A stretch of 5,762 nucleotides of DNA. Source: Methylobacterium sp. (lineage in GTDB: Bacteria > Pseudomonadota > Alphaproteobacteria > Rhizobiales > Beijerinckiaceae). The notes under the pieces were generated by a model that worked only from the letters and a program-made list of their open reading frames with translations, had not been told where the DNA came from and ran no database searches. A program made the position numbers and the translations under genes. Shown here one piece after another: positions 1-5,762 of this stretch (the stretch's first letter is position 1; every line of letters begins with the position of its first letter). The stretch covers positions 1 to 5,762 of the forward strand of contig JADCCH010000090.1 of assembly GCA_020252865.1 (NCBI GenBank), given 5' to 3'.

Positions 1-2007
1 CACGCGCTGCGGCAGCATGGCCACCGCGCCGAGACCTGCGGCCAGCAGGGCAGCCGCTGTCGCCGCGCGGAAGCCGCGACGCAGGCCACCGGTTGAGATC
101 CAGAGAACAGCGAGGGCATCCGCGAGGATCAACAGTGCCGCAAGCCCCATCAACCACGGACGCAGATCAACCGAAGCGGCACCCGCCAGGCCCTGCACCG
201 CGTGGCCCTGCCAGTCGATGCCGCGCAAGCCTTCATTCGTGCTCACGGCATTCACGGCCACGCTCGCCTCCGGTGGACCATAGAAGCCCGGCGGGTTCTC
301 GCGCGTGGCGCTGCCGGTGCGGCGCGGATCGAGCGGACGCGCGGTGGCAGGCGGGGCGGAAAGGGTTCCGAAACCATCGAGCGTGAGCCGCGCCGGCAGC
401 AGCTCGCCGGCGGAGAACTGGCCCGGGCCGGCATTGGCATGGCTGGCGGCGATTTGCAGGCAACGACGGAGCATGTCGACGAAGATGCCCGAAAGCGGCA
501 GGTTCGACCAGCTTGTATCGGCCGTGACATGGAAGAGGATGATCTGCCCCTTGCCGCGCGCGGCGGCCGAGACAAGCGGCGTGCCATCCTCCAGCACGGC
601 CCAGCTTGCGCGTGTCAGGGTGGAATCCGGTTCTGCCAGCACCTGCCGCTCCACGCGGATTTCCTCGCGGATGGGGATGCCGTAGAAGGGCGAGCCCTCC
701 GGGAAAGCACCGAGCTTCTGCGGCCTGTCCCATGAGAGCGCACCGCCGAGGATGCGCCCGCCGCGCCTCAGGCGCACCGGCAGGAGTTCGTCGCTCGCCG
801 CCGCGAGGCCGGGGCCGGCAAAGCGGATCAGCGTGCCGCCATTCTCCACGAAGCGCCCGACCGTTTCGGCCGTGCTGCCCGAGAGCGTGCCGATATCGAC
901 GAGAACCAGAATATCAGGCCGCTCCTCGAGCGCGCGCTCGATCGGGTCGGGCGTGCCGCGCGCAGGCTCGCGCAGTTCGGAAAAGGGTTGCAGCGCGCGC
1001 GTGACGAAGAACCGCCCGGAGACCAGCGGCTGGGCGGTGTCGGTCGTCTCGCCCGTGATGATGGCCACGCGCCGGCGGCGGCTGGAGCCATCCACAAGCG
1101 CCACGGCCCCGGCATGGCGCGCTTCGGCCACTTCGAGCCGCGAGACGGCGTTCAGCAATTCGAGCGGCAGGGCAAGGCGGGCCTTGGCCTCCGCGCCGCC
1201 GGCCTCGAAGGCGAAGGTCACCTCGCCCAGGGGCCGGCCCCGGTCATCGCTGGCCCGAAGCAGGCCCGCTTCCGCCCCACCCCGACCGCCCGGGCGCAAA
1301 AGCGCGATGTCGAGCCCCTCGGCGGAAGCGGATACGCCGGAAATCGCCACCGGGCTCTTGTCGAGCGGAGAGAGGATGTTCACGCGGTTTCCAAAGCCCG
1401 ATAGGAAGCTGGCAAGCCGCGCCTGTTCGGCTTGTGTCGTCACGCCATCGGAAACCCAGAGAGCGCTGGCCTGCGGATCGGCATGCAGCAACCGTTCGGC
1501 GGCGGCCAGCATCGTCTCGCGATCCGGCCGGAAGGATTTCGGCGCAAGGCCCATCACCCTGGCGAGTGCGGTGCGAGCCGCTTCCGGAATGGCCTCCGGG
1601 CGGTCGTCACTGGCGGTCAGCAGCACGATGGCGCGAGAGGGCTCGTCCGCGAGGATCGCGGAAACACGGTCGATGCGGGTCTTCCAGTCGCCTGCGGCAG
1701 CCCAGCCATCATCGATCATCAGTATCAGCGGCCCGGAACCACCGGGCAGGGCCGTCGCATTGGGCTGCCAGCGCGGGCCGGCCACCGCGAGAATGACGGC
1801 CGCTGCGAGGGCGAGGCGCATCAACAGCAGCCAGAGCGGGGTGCGCGCGGGCTCGCGCTCGCGCCCCAGCAGATCCTTCACCAGCGGCAGGGTGGGAAGC
1901 GGCATGCGCTTTGGCGGCGGCGGGGTCAGCCGCAACAGCCAGTAAAGCGCGGGCAGCGCCACCAGCGCGATCAGAGCGAAAGGCGCGGCGAAGGCCAGGG
2001 CGCTCAT
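1..2007 (-). CDS. BatA-like membrane protein, DUF4159 family (3' end cut by window edge)
   Basis: The frame is open from ATG at 2007 to the window edge, giving 669 residues without a stop. Residues about 5-26 and 58-80 are hydrophobic helices. The first is followed by LLRLTPPPPKR, typical of the BatA/aerotolerance N-terminal domain. A vWA-like domain follows, but its metal site reads DDGWA (residues 99-103) rather than DxSxS; a second strand ends in VSD (185-187). Residues about 364-510 resemble a class I glutamine amidotransferase or ThuA fold. The nucleophile position reads FAGPG (396-400) with no cysteine, and the domain ends in HVTADTSWSNLPLSG (493-507). Two more hydrophobic segments lie at about 619-638 and 649-664. 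Known relatives with this layout are about 900-950 residues and end in DUF4159, so that domain should lie outside the window; this is inferred. The protein is probably inner-membrane anchored and works with the upstream MoxR and DUF58 proteins. The biochemical role is unknown. Confidence 0.9.
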   Translation of the reverse strand, partial: MSALAFAAPFALIALVALPALYWLLRLTPPPPKRMPLPTLPLVKDLLGREREPARTPLWLLLMRLALAAAVILAVAGPRWQPNATALPGGSGPLILMIDDGWAAAGDWKTRIDRVSAILADEPSRAIVLLTASDDRPEAIPEAARTALARVMGLAPKSFRPDRETMLAAAERLLHADPQASALWVSDGVTTQAEQARLASFLSGFGNRVNILSPLDKSPVAISGVSASAEGLDIALLRPGGRGGAEAGLLRASDDRGRPLGEVTFAFEAGGAEAKARLALPLELLNAVSRLEVAEARHAGAVALVDGSSRRRRVAIITGETTDTAQPLVSGRFFVTRALQPFSELREPARGTPDPIERALEERPDILVLVDIGTLSGSTAETVGRFVENGGTLIRFAGPGLAAASDELLPVRLRRGGRILGGALSWDRPQKLGAFPEGSPFYGIPIREEIRVERQVLAEPDSTLTRASWAVLEDGTPLVSAAARGKGQIILFHVTADTSWSNLPLSGIFVDMLRRCLQIAASHANAGPGQFSAGELLPARLTLDGFGTLSAPPATARPLDPRRTGSATRENPPGFYGPPEASVAVNAVSTNEGLRGIDWQGHAVQGLAGAASVDLRPWLMGLAALLILADALAVLWISTGGLRRGFRAATAAALLAAGLGAVAMLPQRV

Positions 2008-2966
2008 GGTCTCGCCTCCTCGACATCGCCTTCGAAGAGGCGCGGCAGGGTCGGAACGTGACCGCCGATCAACGCGGCGAGCATCAGCAGAACCTCCGCC
2101 GGGGGGCGATCCGTCACATGATGCAGGAAGCTGAAGCCGTGGCGCGTCGCAATGCGGCGGATTTCGGCCCGGTGAGCCAGAATGCGCTCGCGATAACGCT
2201 CGGCAACCTCGCCGGCCTCGCCGACGCGCCACAGATCGGGCGCCTCAAGCCCCTCGAATTCCACCTCGCCCACGAAGGGAAACTCCTCCTCCACCGGGTC
2301 GCGGACCATGACGAGCGTGCCGCGCACGCCCTTGGCGGCAATTGCCTTGAGCCTGGCCGCAAAATCCTCGACGGGCAGGATGAAATCTCCGATCAGCACC
2401 AGGCGATCCTGCCGGCGCAGCGGAACATCCGGCGGGAATCCGCCGGTATCGTTTTCGAGGGTCTGGGCGCGCAGCAGCGCCTCGGCCATGCGCGGGATGA
2501 TCTGCCGCGAGGCGATCGGGTTGGTGCGCCCGAGAAGGGCCACCCGCTCGCCGGCATGCACGAGCATGTCGGCCAGCGCGAGGCCCAGCACGATGGCGCG
2601 GTCGCGCTTCGGTTTCTGCGCCAGCGACGAGACAAAATGCATGGAGGGCGAGAGATCGAACCAGATCGAATAGGACGACGCGCTCTCCCATTCACGCTCC
2701 CGAACATACAAGCGGTCGTCGCGGGCGGAGCGCCGCCAGTCGATGCGATGCGCGGCCTCGCCCGGCACGAATGCGCGAAACTCCCAGAACTCCTCGCCGG
2801 GGCCCGGACGGCGACGCCCGTGGATGCCCATGGTGAGTTGAGCCGCAACCTGCCGCGCCTCCACCGTCAGATGCTCGAGCACGCTCGACAGCGCCGCCGC
2901 CTCGCGCTGCAGGCCTGAGGGCAGGCTCTTGCCGTAGCGGGGGAGGGCGCGCGCAAGATCCGCCAT
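2004..2966 (-). CDS. DUF58 domain protein with vWA fold
   Basis: This 320-residue soluble protein has no signal peptide or membrane helix. The DUF58 signature is clear: GRRRPGPGEEFWEFR (50-64), RIDWRRSAR (74-82) and LYVREREWE (86-94). A vWA-like domain follows, starting IWFDLSPSM, in which D104, S106 and S108 give an intact DxSxS metal-ion-dependent adhesion motif. A second acidic strand end is at LIGDF (191-195). The length is normal for the family. DUF58 proteins are nearly always encoded next to MoxR ATPases and are thought to be their adaptors or clients; the target is unknown. The start ATG shares one base with the moxR-like stop (TGATG) and has no strong Shine-Dalgarno sequence, so translation probably depends on re-initiation after the upstream gene. 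The stop overlaps the next start as ATGA. Family assignment is firm; function is inferred from context. Confidence 0.95.
   Translation of the reverse strand: MADLARALPRYGKSLPSGLQREAAALSSVLEHLTVEARQVAAQLTMGIHGRRRPGPGEEFWEFRAFVPGEAAHRIDWRRSARDDRLYVREREWESASSYSIWFDLSPSMHFVSSLAQKPKRDRAIVLGLALADMLVHAGERVALLGRTNPIASRQIIPRMAEALLRAQTLENDTGGFPPDVPLRRQDRLVLIGDFILPVEDFAARLKAIAAKGVRGTLVMVRDPVEEEFPFVGEVEFEGLEAPDLWRVGEAGEVAERYRERILAHRAEIRRIATRHGFSFLHHVTDRPPAEVLLMLAALIGGHVPTLPRLFEGDVEEARP
2015..2020 (-). promoter_or_regulatory. Ribosome binding site of the BatA-like gene
   Basis: On the minus strand AGGAGG lies 7 bases before the ATG at 2007, inside the last codons of the DUF58 gene. It is a consensus Shine-Dalgarno sequence and fixes the start. 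The gene can therefore recruit ribosomes on its own, besides being coupled through the ATGA overlap. Confidence 0.8.
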
Positions 2967-3964
2967 CAGCGGTACTTCGCCGTCAGGCCGGCAATGATGT
3001 TCCCGAGGGTTTCGCCTTCCGCACGGGCAGCGAAGGAGAGCGCCATGCGGTGCTTCAGCACGGGCTCCGCCAGCGCGATCACGTCTTCCATGGAAGGCGA
3101 GAGCCGGCCATCGATCAAGGCGCGGGCACGGGCGGCGAGCATCAGGGCCTGCGAGGCGCGCGGACCCGGACCCCAGACGAGCTTCTCGGCCAACGGCGTA
3201 CCCGGCGCGGGGCGGGCCGAGCGCACGAGATCGAGGATCGCATCGACGATCTGTTCGCCCACCGGCAGGCGGCGCACGAGGCGCTGTGCGGCGACGAGGC
3301 CCTCGGCGGAGAGCACGGCCTGCGGTTCGGCATGCTCCGCGCCGGTGGTTTCGATCAGCATGCGGCGTTCGGCCGTGCGGTCGGGGTAGTTCACGTCGAT
3401 CTGAAGCAGGAAGCGGTCGAGTTGCGCCTCGGGAAGCGGGTAGGTGCCTTCCTGCTCGATCGGGTTCTGGGTCGCGAGCACATGGAAGGGACGGGGCAGG
3501 TCGTGCCGCTGGCCGGCGATCGTCACGAAGCCCTCCTGCATCGCCTGCAGAAGCGCGGATTGCGTGCGGGGCGAGGCCCGGTTGATTTCGTCTGCCATCA
3601 GCAGTTCGGCAAAGACCGGACCCTTGATGAAGCGGAAGGCACGCTTGCCGGGGGTGGGCTCCTCGAGGATTTCCGTCCCCAGAATGTCCGAAGGCATCAG
3701 ATCCGGCGTGAACTGCACGCGGCGGGCATCGAGCCCCAGGACCTTGCCGAGCGTTTCGACAAGTTTCGTCTTCGCAAGGCCCGGCACACCCACCAGCAGC
3801 GCATGGCCGCCCGCGAGCAGGGTGACGAGGGTTTCCTCGACGACCGTTTCCTGGCCGAAGATCACCTTCCCGATCTCGCCGCGCGCCTTCTTGAGGCTCT
3901 GGCCGGCATCCTCGGCGAGGCGGACAAAGGAAGCGGCGAAATCCTTGGGTTCATGGGCCTGCAT
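2966..3964 (-). CDS. MoxR-family AAA+ ATPase
   Basis: This 332-residue cytoplasmic ATPase shows the full AAA_3/MoxR motif set: Walker A GVPGLAKT (59-66), QFTPDLMPSDILG (84-96), Walker B LLMADEIN (121-128), sensor 1 ATQNP (164-168), PEAQLDRF (178-185) and the sensor 2 region GPRASQAL (267-274). MoxR proteins are proposed to act as chaperone-like ATPases that assemble or activate partner complexes, usually through vWA proteins encoded alongside, as here. The frame stays open upstream to an ATG at 4204. I chose 3964 because a perfect AGGAGG lies 8 bases before it, the upstream residues look non-coding (arginine-rich, no family similarity), and the longer form would cover the start of the divergent gene. 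It is the first gene of the minus-strand operon. The symbol moxR is used loosely for this family, so none is given. Confidence 0.96.
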   Translation of the reverse strand: MQAHEPKDFAASFVRLAEDAGQSLKKARGEIGKVIFGQETVVEETLVTLLAGGHALLVGVPGLAKTKLVETLGKVLGLDARRVQFTPDLMPSDILGTEILEEPTPGKRAFRFIKGPVFAELLMADEINRASPRTQSALLQAMQEGFVTIAGQRHDLPRPFHVLATQNPIEQEGTYPLPEAQLDRFLLQIDVNYPDRTAERRMLIETTGAEHAEPQAVLSAEGLVAAQRLVRRLPVGEQIVDAILDLVRSARPAPGTPLAEKLVWGPGPRASQALMLAARARALIDGRLSPSMEDVIALAEPVLKHRMALSFAARAEGETLGNIIAGLTAKYR

Positions 3965-3972
3965 TTCGCTCT

Positions 3973-3978
3973 CCTCCT
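3973..3978 (-). promoter_or_regulatory. Ribosome binding site of the MoxR-type gene
   Basis: Minus-strand AGGAGG, continued as AGGAGGAGAG, lies 8 bases before the ATG at 3964. It decides the start in favour of 3964 over the upstream in-frame ATG at 4204. Confidence 0.85.
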
Positions 3979-4165
3979 GATGGGACCGGGGCCTTACAAT
4001 CTGGAACGCAAGCCCGTTCTCGGCAATGCAGCAGCGCGGGTGCGGACGCCGAATCCCCATCACAATTCTGGCAACCCGCCAACCTGTTTGATCAACTTCA
4101 GTCGAACGCCCGATCATGGCGAGGCTGTGGCGGGTCTTTGCGTTTCGGCCTTCTGCGCCTACATC

Positions 4166-4170
4166 AGGGA
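4166..4170 (+). promoter_or_regulatory. Ribosome binding site of the DUF1285 gene
   Basis: AGGGA lies 7 bases before the ATG at 4178. The alternative in-frame ATG at 4217 has only weak purine-rich sequence before it, so this site favours the longer protein. Confidence 0.5.
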
Positions 4171-4177
4171 TGGAAAA

Positions 4178-4807
4178 ATGGTCGAACCCCATGGTCCTGC
4201 CCATGAGATTGCCGGGATGAGCCTGCCTGCGATGCCATCACATTTTCTGGAATTCGCCAGGGCCAATGCCGGGCGGAAGGCGCCGCCCGTGGAGAAATGG
4301 AACCCCGCCTATTGCGGCGAAATCGACATGCGCATCGCGGCGGATGGCCGCTGGTTCTATGAGGGCGGCCCCATCAACCGGCTGCCCCTGGTGAAGCTCT
4401 TCGCCTCCATCCTCCGAAAGGATGCCGGGCGTTACGTGCTGGTGACACCTGTGGAGCGCGTGGGCATCCGGGTGGATGATGCGCCCTTCCTCGCAGTGGA
4501 GATGGAAGAGAGCAGGACCCCCGAAGGCCCGGCTCTCGCCTTCCGCACCAATCTCGACGAGATCGTGCTGGCGGGCGCGGAACATCCCATGCGCCTCACC
4601 CTGGCGGCCGATGGGGGCTTCAAGCCTTATATCCGGGTGCGCGGCGATCTATGGGCGCTGGCGACGCGCAGCATCGCGCAGGAGCTTGCGGCGCGGCTGG
4701 AGGAAACCGGCAAGGGGCTTGTGCTTCGCTCCGCCGGGGTGGAATTTCCGGTGCCGCCGGAAAACGGAACATCCGGGCCCGGCGAGGCCGAGGATCGTCA
4801 TGGCTGA
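4178..4807 (+). CDS. DUF1285 family protein
   Basis: This 209-residue soluble protein has no signal peptide or membrane helix. Conserved DUF1285 blocks are visible: YCGEIDMRIAADGRWFYEGG (45-64), PINRLPLVKLFASILRKD (65-82), YVLVTPVERVGIRVDDAPF (86-104) and FKPYIRVRGDLWALATR (148-164). Members of the family are about 180-200 residues long with solved structures but no established reaction; a ligand-binding or regulatory role has been suggested. Start 4178 is preferred for its Shine-Dalgarno sequence. ATG at 4217 would remove 13 poorly conserved residues and cannot be excluded. It is the first gene of the plus-strand operon, and its last 8 bases overlap the Nudix gene, which suggests coupled translation. 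The same frame continues open upstream to about 3050, antisense to the MoxR gene; that extension has no family similarity and is not coding. Confidence 0.92.
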   Translation: MVEPHGPAHEIAGMSLPAMPSHFLEFARANAGRKAPPVEKWNPAYCGEIDMRIAADGRWFYEGGPINRLPLVKLFASILRKDAGRYVLVTPVERVGIRVDDAPFLAVEMEESRTPEGPALAFRTNLDEIVLAGAEHPMRLTLAADGGFKPYIRVRGDLWALATRSIAQELAARLEETGKGLVLRSAGVEFPVPPENGTSGPGEAEDRHG

Positions 4808-5471
4808 TTTCGCGCTCACCGGTTCCTTGGCTGCGCCGTTGCCGCCCGAATTCCGGGAGGTCGAGCCGTTTTGCCTCCGCGCCCGGTCCAGGCTCTTTCC
4901 CGGGCCGCTGGATCCCGCGCAGGATTGGGAACATTTCGGCTGCCACAGGATCGCGGGCTTTCCGCCCGAGCCGGAATTCTGGGCGAAGGCCAGGCCGGCT
5001 GCGGTGCTGGTGCCCGTGGTGCGGCGCGAGCATGGTCTCTCGATCGTGCTGACGGAACGCGCGGCGCATCTCTCCACCCATGCCGGGCAGGTGGCCTTTC
5101 CCGGCGGGCGCGTCGAGCCCGGCGAGAGTGCCGCCCAGGCTGCCTTGCGCGAGGCGCAGGAGGAGATTGGCCTCTCTCCCAGCCATGTGGAGCCGCTGGG
5201 CTATCTGCCGCCCTATTTCTCCGGTACCGGTTATCGCGTGCAGCCGCTCGTGGCCGTGCTCGGGCCGGGCACGGAACTCCTTGCGGATGCGAATGAGGTG
5301 GCGCGGCTTTTCGAGGTGCCGCTCGCCCATGCGCTCGACACACGGCGCTATCGGCGCGGCGAAATCTTCTGGCGCGGACGTGAACGCTCCTTCTTCATCC
5401 TCGATTACCCCGAGGCCTATATCTGGGGTGTGACAGCCGGAATCATGCGCAGTTTTGCAGATCGCTTCTGA
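4800..5471 (+). CDS. Nudix hydrolase, probable coenzyme A pyrophosphatase
   Basis: This 223-residue cytoplasmic enzyme has a perfect Nudix box, GX5EX7REX2EEXGL, at residues 103-125 (G103, E109, R117, E118, E121, E122, G124), which binds the divalent metal. Just before it, LTERAAHLSTHAGQVAFPGG (84-103) is the UPF0035 signature that separates CoA pyrophosphatases (NudL/YeaB and Pcd1 type) from other Nudix enzymes. The expected reaction splits CoA or its derivatives into 4'-phosphopantetheine and 3',5'-ADP. The protein is somewhat longer than E. coli NudL because of about 65 residues before the Nudix domain (WEHFGCHR, then FPPEPEFW); I believe such extensions are common in alphaproteobacterial homologues. 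The start overlaps the DUF1285 stop by 8 bases and has GAGGA at 4790-4794, 5 bases upstream. The family is secure; substrate preference is inferred from the signature. Confidence 0.94.
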   Translation: MADFALTGSLAAPLPPEFREVEPFCLRARSRLFPGPLDPAQDWEHFGCHRIAGFPPEPEFWAKARPAAVLVPVVRREHGLSIVLTERAAHLSTHAGQVAFPGGRVEPGESAAQAALREAQEEIGLSPSHVEPLGYLPPYFSGTGYRVQPLVAVLGPGTELLADANEVARLFEVPLAHALDTRRYRRGEIFWRGRERSFFILDYPEAYIWGVTAGIMRSFADRF

Positions 5472-5476
5472 CAACC

Positions 5477-5484
5477 AGGTGAGG
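5477..5484 (+). promoter_or_regulatory. Ribosome binding site of the DUF6111-like gene
   Basis: AGGTGAGG lies in the 15-base gap between the Nudix stop and the ATG at 5487. The AGG at 5477-5479 is 7 bases from the start, an ideal spacing, and supports this small gene as translated. Confidence 0.65.
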
Positions 5485-5486
5485 GT

Positions 5487-5750
5487 ATGGCTCGCATTCT
5501 CTTTGAGATCGGCGGATTTTTCTTCGTGCCATTTCTGGCCTATGCCGCGTTTCTCATGTGGCAGGGGCGACATCCGCAGGCAGCGAAACAGATATTCGAG
5601 CGCAAGGCGTTGCTGATCCAGACGCTGATCGGCCTCGTGCTCATGGCGCTCGTGGTGCTGTTCATCGGCTTCACCGATGAGGTTCATCAGGGGGCCTATC
5701 GCCCGGCGGTCTTCAAGGATGGCAAGCTCGTGCCGGGGTCCATCGAGTGA
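5487..5750 (+). CDS. Small two-helix membrane protein, DUF6111-like
   Basis: This 87-residue protein has two hydrophobic helices, at about residues 4-25 (ILFEIGGFFFVPFLAYAAFL) and 41-62 (ALLIQTLIGLVLMALVVLFI). They are joined by a short charged loop with WQGRHP and FERK. A soluble tail follows, with HQGAYRPAVFKDGKLVPG (67-84). Size, topology and the HQGxYxPA...DGxxVPG tail fit the small alphaproteobacterial DUF6111 family, whose function is unknown. Both ends may be periplasmic with the basic loop inside; this rests only on the positive-inside rule. It lies 15 bases after the Nudix gene, and its stop shares a base with the next start (TGATG), so it is an operon member. Neighbourhood is the only hint of function. 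Confidence 0.87.
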   Translation: MARILFEIGGFFFVPFLAYAAFLMWQGRHPQAAKQIFERKALLIQTLIGLVLMALVVLFIGFTDEVHQGAYRPAVFKDGKLVPGSIE

Positions 5751-5762
5751 TGCCGGAAGCCG
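5750..5762 (+). CDS. Start of a downstream gene (only M-P-E-A visible), possibly CCA tRNA nucleotidyltransferase
   Basis: An ATG at 5750-5752 overlaps the preceding TGA by one base, the same TGATG junction type as in the left operon. Only four codons fit in the window, so nothing can be read about the product. In rhizobial genomes the DUF1285, CoA pyrophosphatase and DUF6111 genes are, to my knowledge, commonly followed by the CCA-adding tRNA nucleotidyltransferase gene. That identity is synteny inference only. Confidence 0.4.

Larger units (their letters stand above)
3965..4177. promoter_or_regulatory. Divergent intergenic region, probable promoters of both operons
   Basis: The 213 bases lie between the divergent starts at 3964 and 4178 and must hold the promoters of both operons, unless these lie inside the genes. 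It is less GC-rich than the flanking genes, especially around 4060-4120. A perfect 8-base palindrome, TTGATCAA (4088-4095), could act as a -35 element in either direction. On the plus strand it is followed after 18 bases by GATCAT (4112-4117). On the minus strand it is followed after 19 bases by CAGAAT (4065-4070). Both matches are weak (3 and 4 of 6 to the -10 consensus), so exact promoters are not established. I see no convincing operator repeat, riboswitch, small gene or terminator. Confidence 0.5.

Noticed and set aside
752..1945. 397-residue plus-strand open frame
   Set aside because: It lies antisense to the BatA-like gene. The translation is a low-complexity run of serine, arginine and alanine typical of shadow frames in GC-rich DNA.
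1911..2918. 335-residue plus-strand open frame
   Set aside because: It covers the DUF58 gene in antisense, and the opposite strand has the complete DUF58 signature.
4036..4079. Inverted repeat GCGGGT / ACCCGC in the intergenic region
   Set aside because: The arms are only 6 bases and are separated by about 32 bases, with no T-tract. This is too weak for a terminator or a structured RNA and expected by chance in GC-rich DNA.
3050..4177. Long open plus-strand frame running into DUF1285 (585 residues in total)
   Set aside because: It is antisense to the well-supported MoxR gene, its translation resembles no family before the DUF1285 part, and DUF1285 has its own start and ribosome binding site.
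4620..5687. 355-residue minus-strand open frame
   Set aside because: It is antisense to the Nudix and DUF6111-like genes and rich in histidine, arginine and glutamate. The plus-strand genes carry clear motifs, so this is a shadow.
1..5762. Search for mobile elements, CRISPR arrays, tRNAs or defence genes
   Set aside because: No direct repeats, transposase or integrase motifs, repeat-spacer pattern or tRNA-like sequence were seen. MoxR-vWA pairs occur in some defence systems, but here the BatA-type membrane partner and the housekeeping neighbours argue against that role.

Overview
This is a GC-rich window whose protein families and gene order point to an alphaproteobacterium, most likely of the Hyphomicrobiales (rhizobial) group. 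That assignment is an inference from synteny and protein content; no rRNA or other taxonomic marker is present. Coding density is very high. I see no tRNA, rRNA, CRISPR array, insertion sequence, phage gene or terminator.

The layout is two divergent operons on either side of one 213-base intergenic region (3965-4177). The left operon runs on the minus strand, from 3964 off the left edge. It encodes a MoxR-family AAA+ ATPase, a DUF58 protein with a von Willebrand A (vWA) domain, and a large membrane protein with a BatA-type N-terminus. The last gene is cut at position 1 after 669 residues. Its missing C-terminus is expected, from family knowledge, to carry DUF4159. The three genes are tightly coupled (TGATG and ATGA junctions). 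They form the widespread but poorly understood MoxR / DUF58 / BatA-like module, thought to combine an ATPase chaperone with metal-dependent vWA adaptors at the membrane.

The right operon runs on the plus strand, from 4178 off the right edge. It encodes a DUF1285 protein, a Nudix hydrolase with the coenzyme A pyrophosphatase signature, and an 87-residue two-helix membrane protein (DUF6111-like). A final gene has only its first four codons visible; by synteny it is possibly the CCA-adding tRNA nucleotidyltransferase. These genes also overlap or nearly touch.

I did not find a clearly new system. The points most worth a second look are the likely inactive sites in the large membrane protein (a vWA domain without the metal motif and an amidotransferase-like domain without its cysteine), and the unexplained link between DUF1285, CoA pyrophosphatase and DUF6111. 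The window otherwise looks like conserved chromosomal core.
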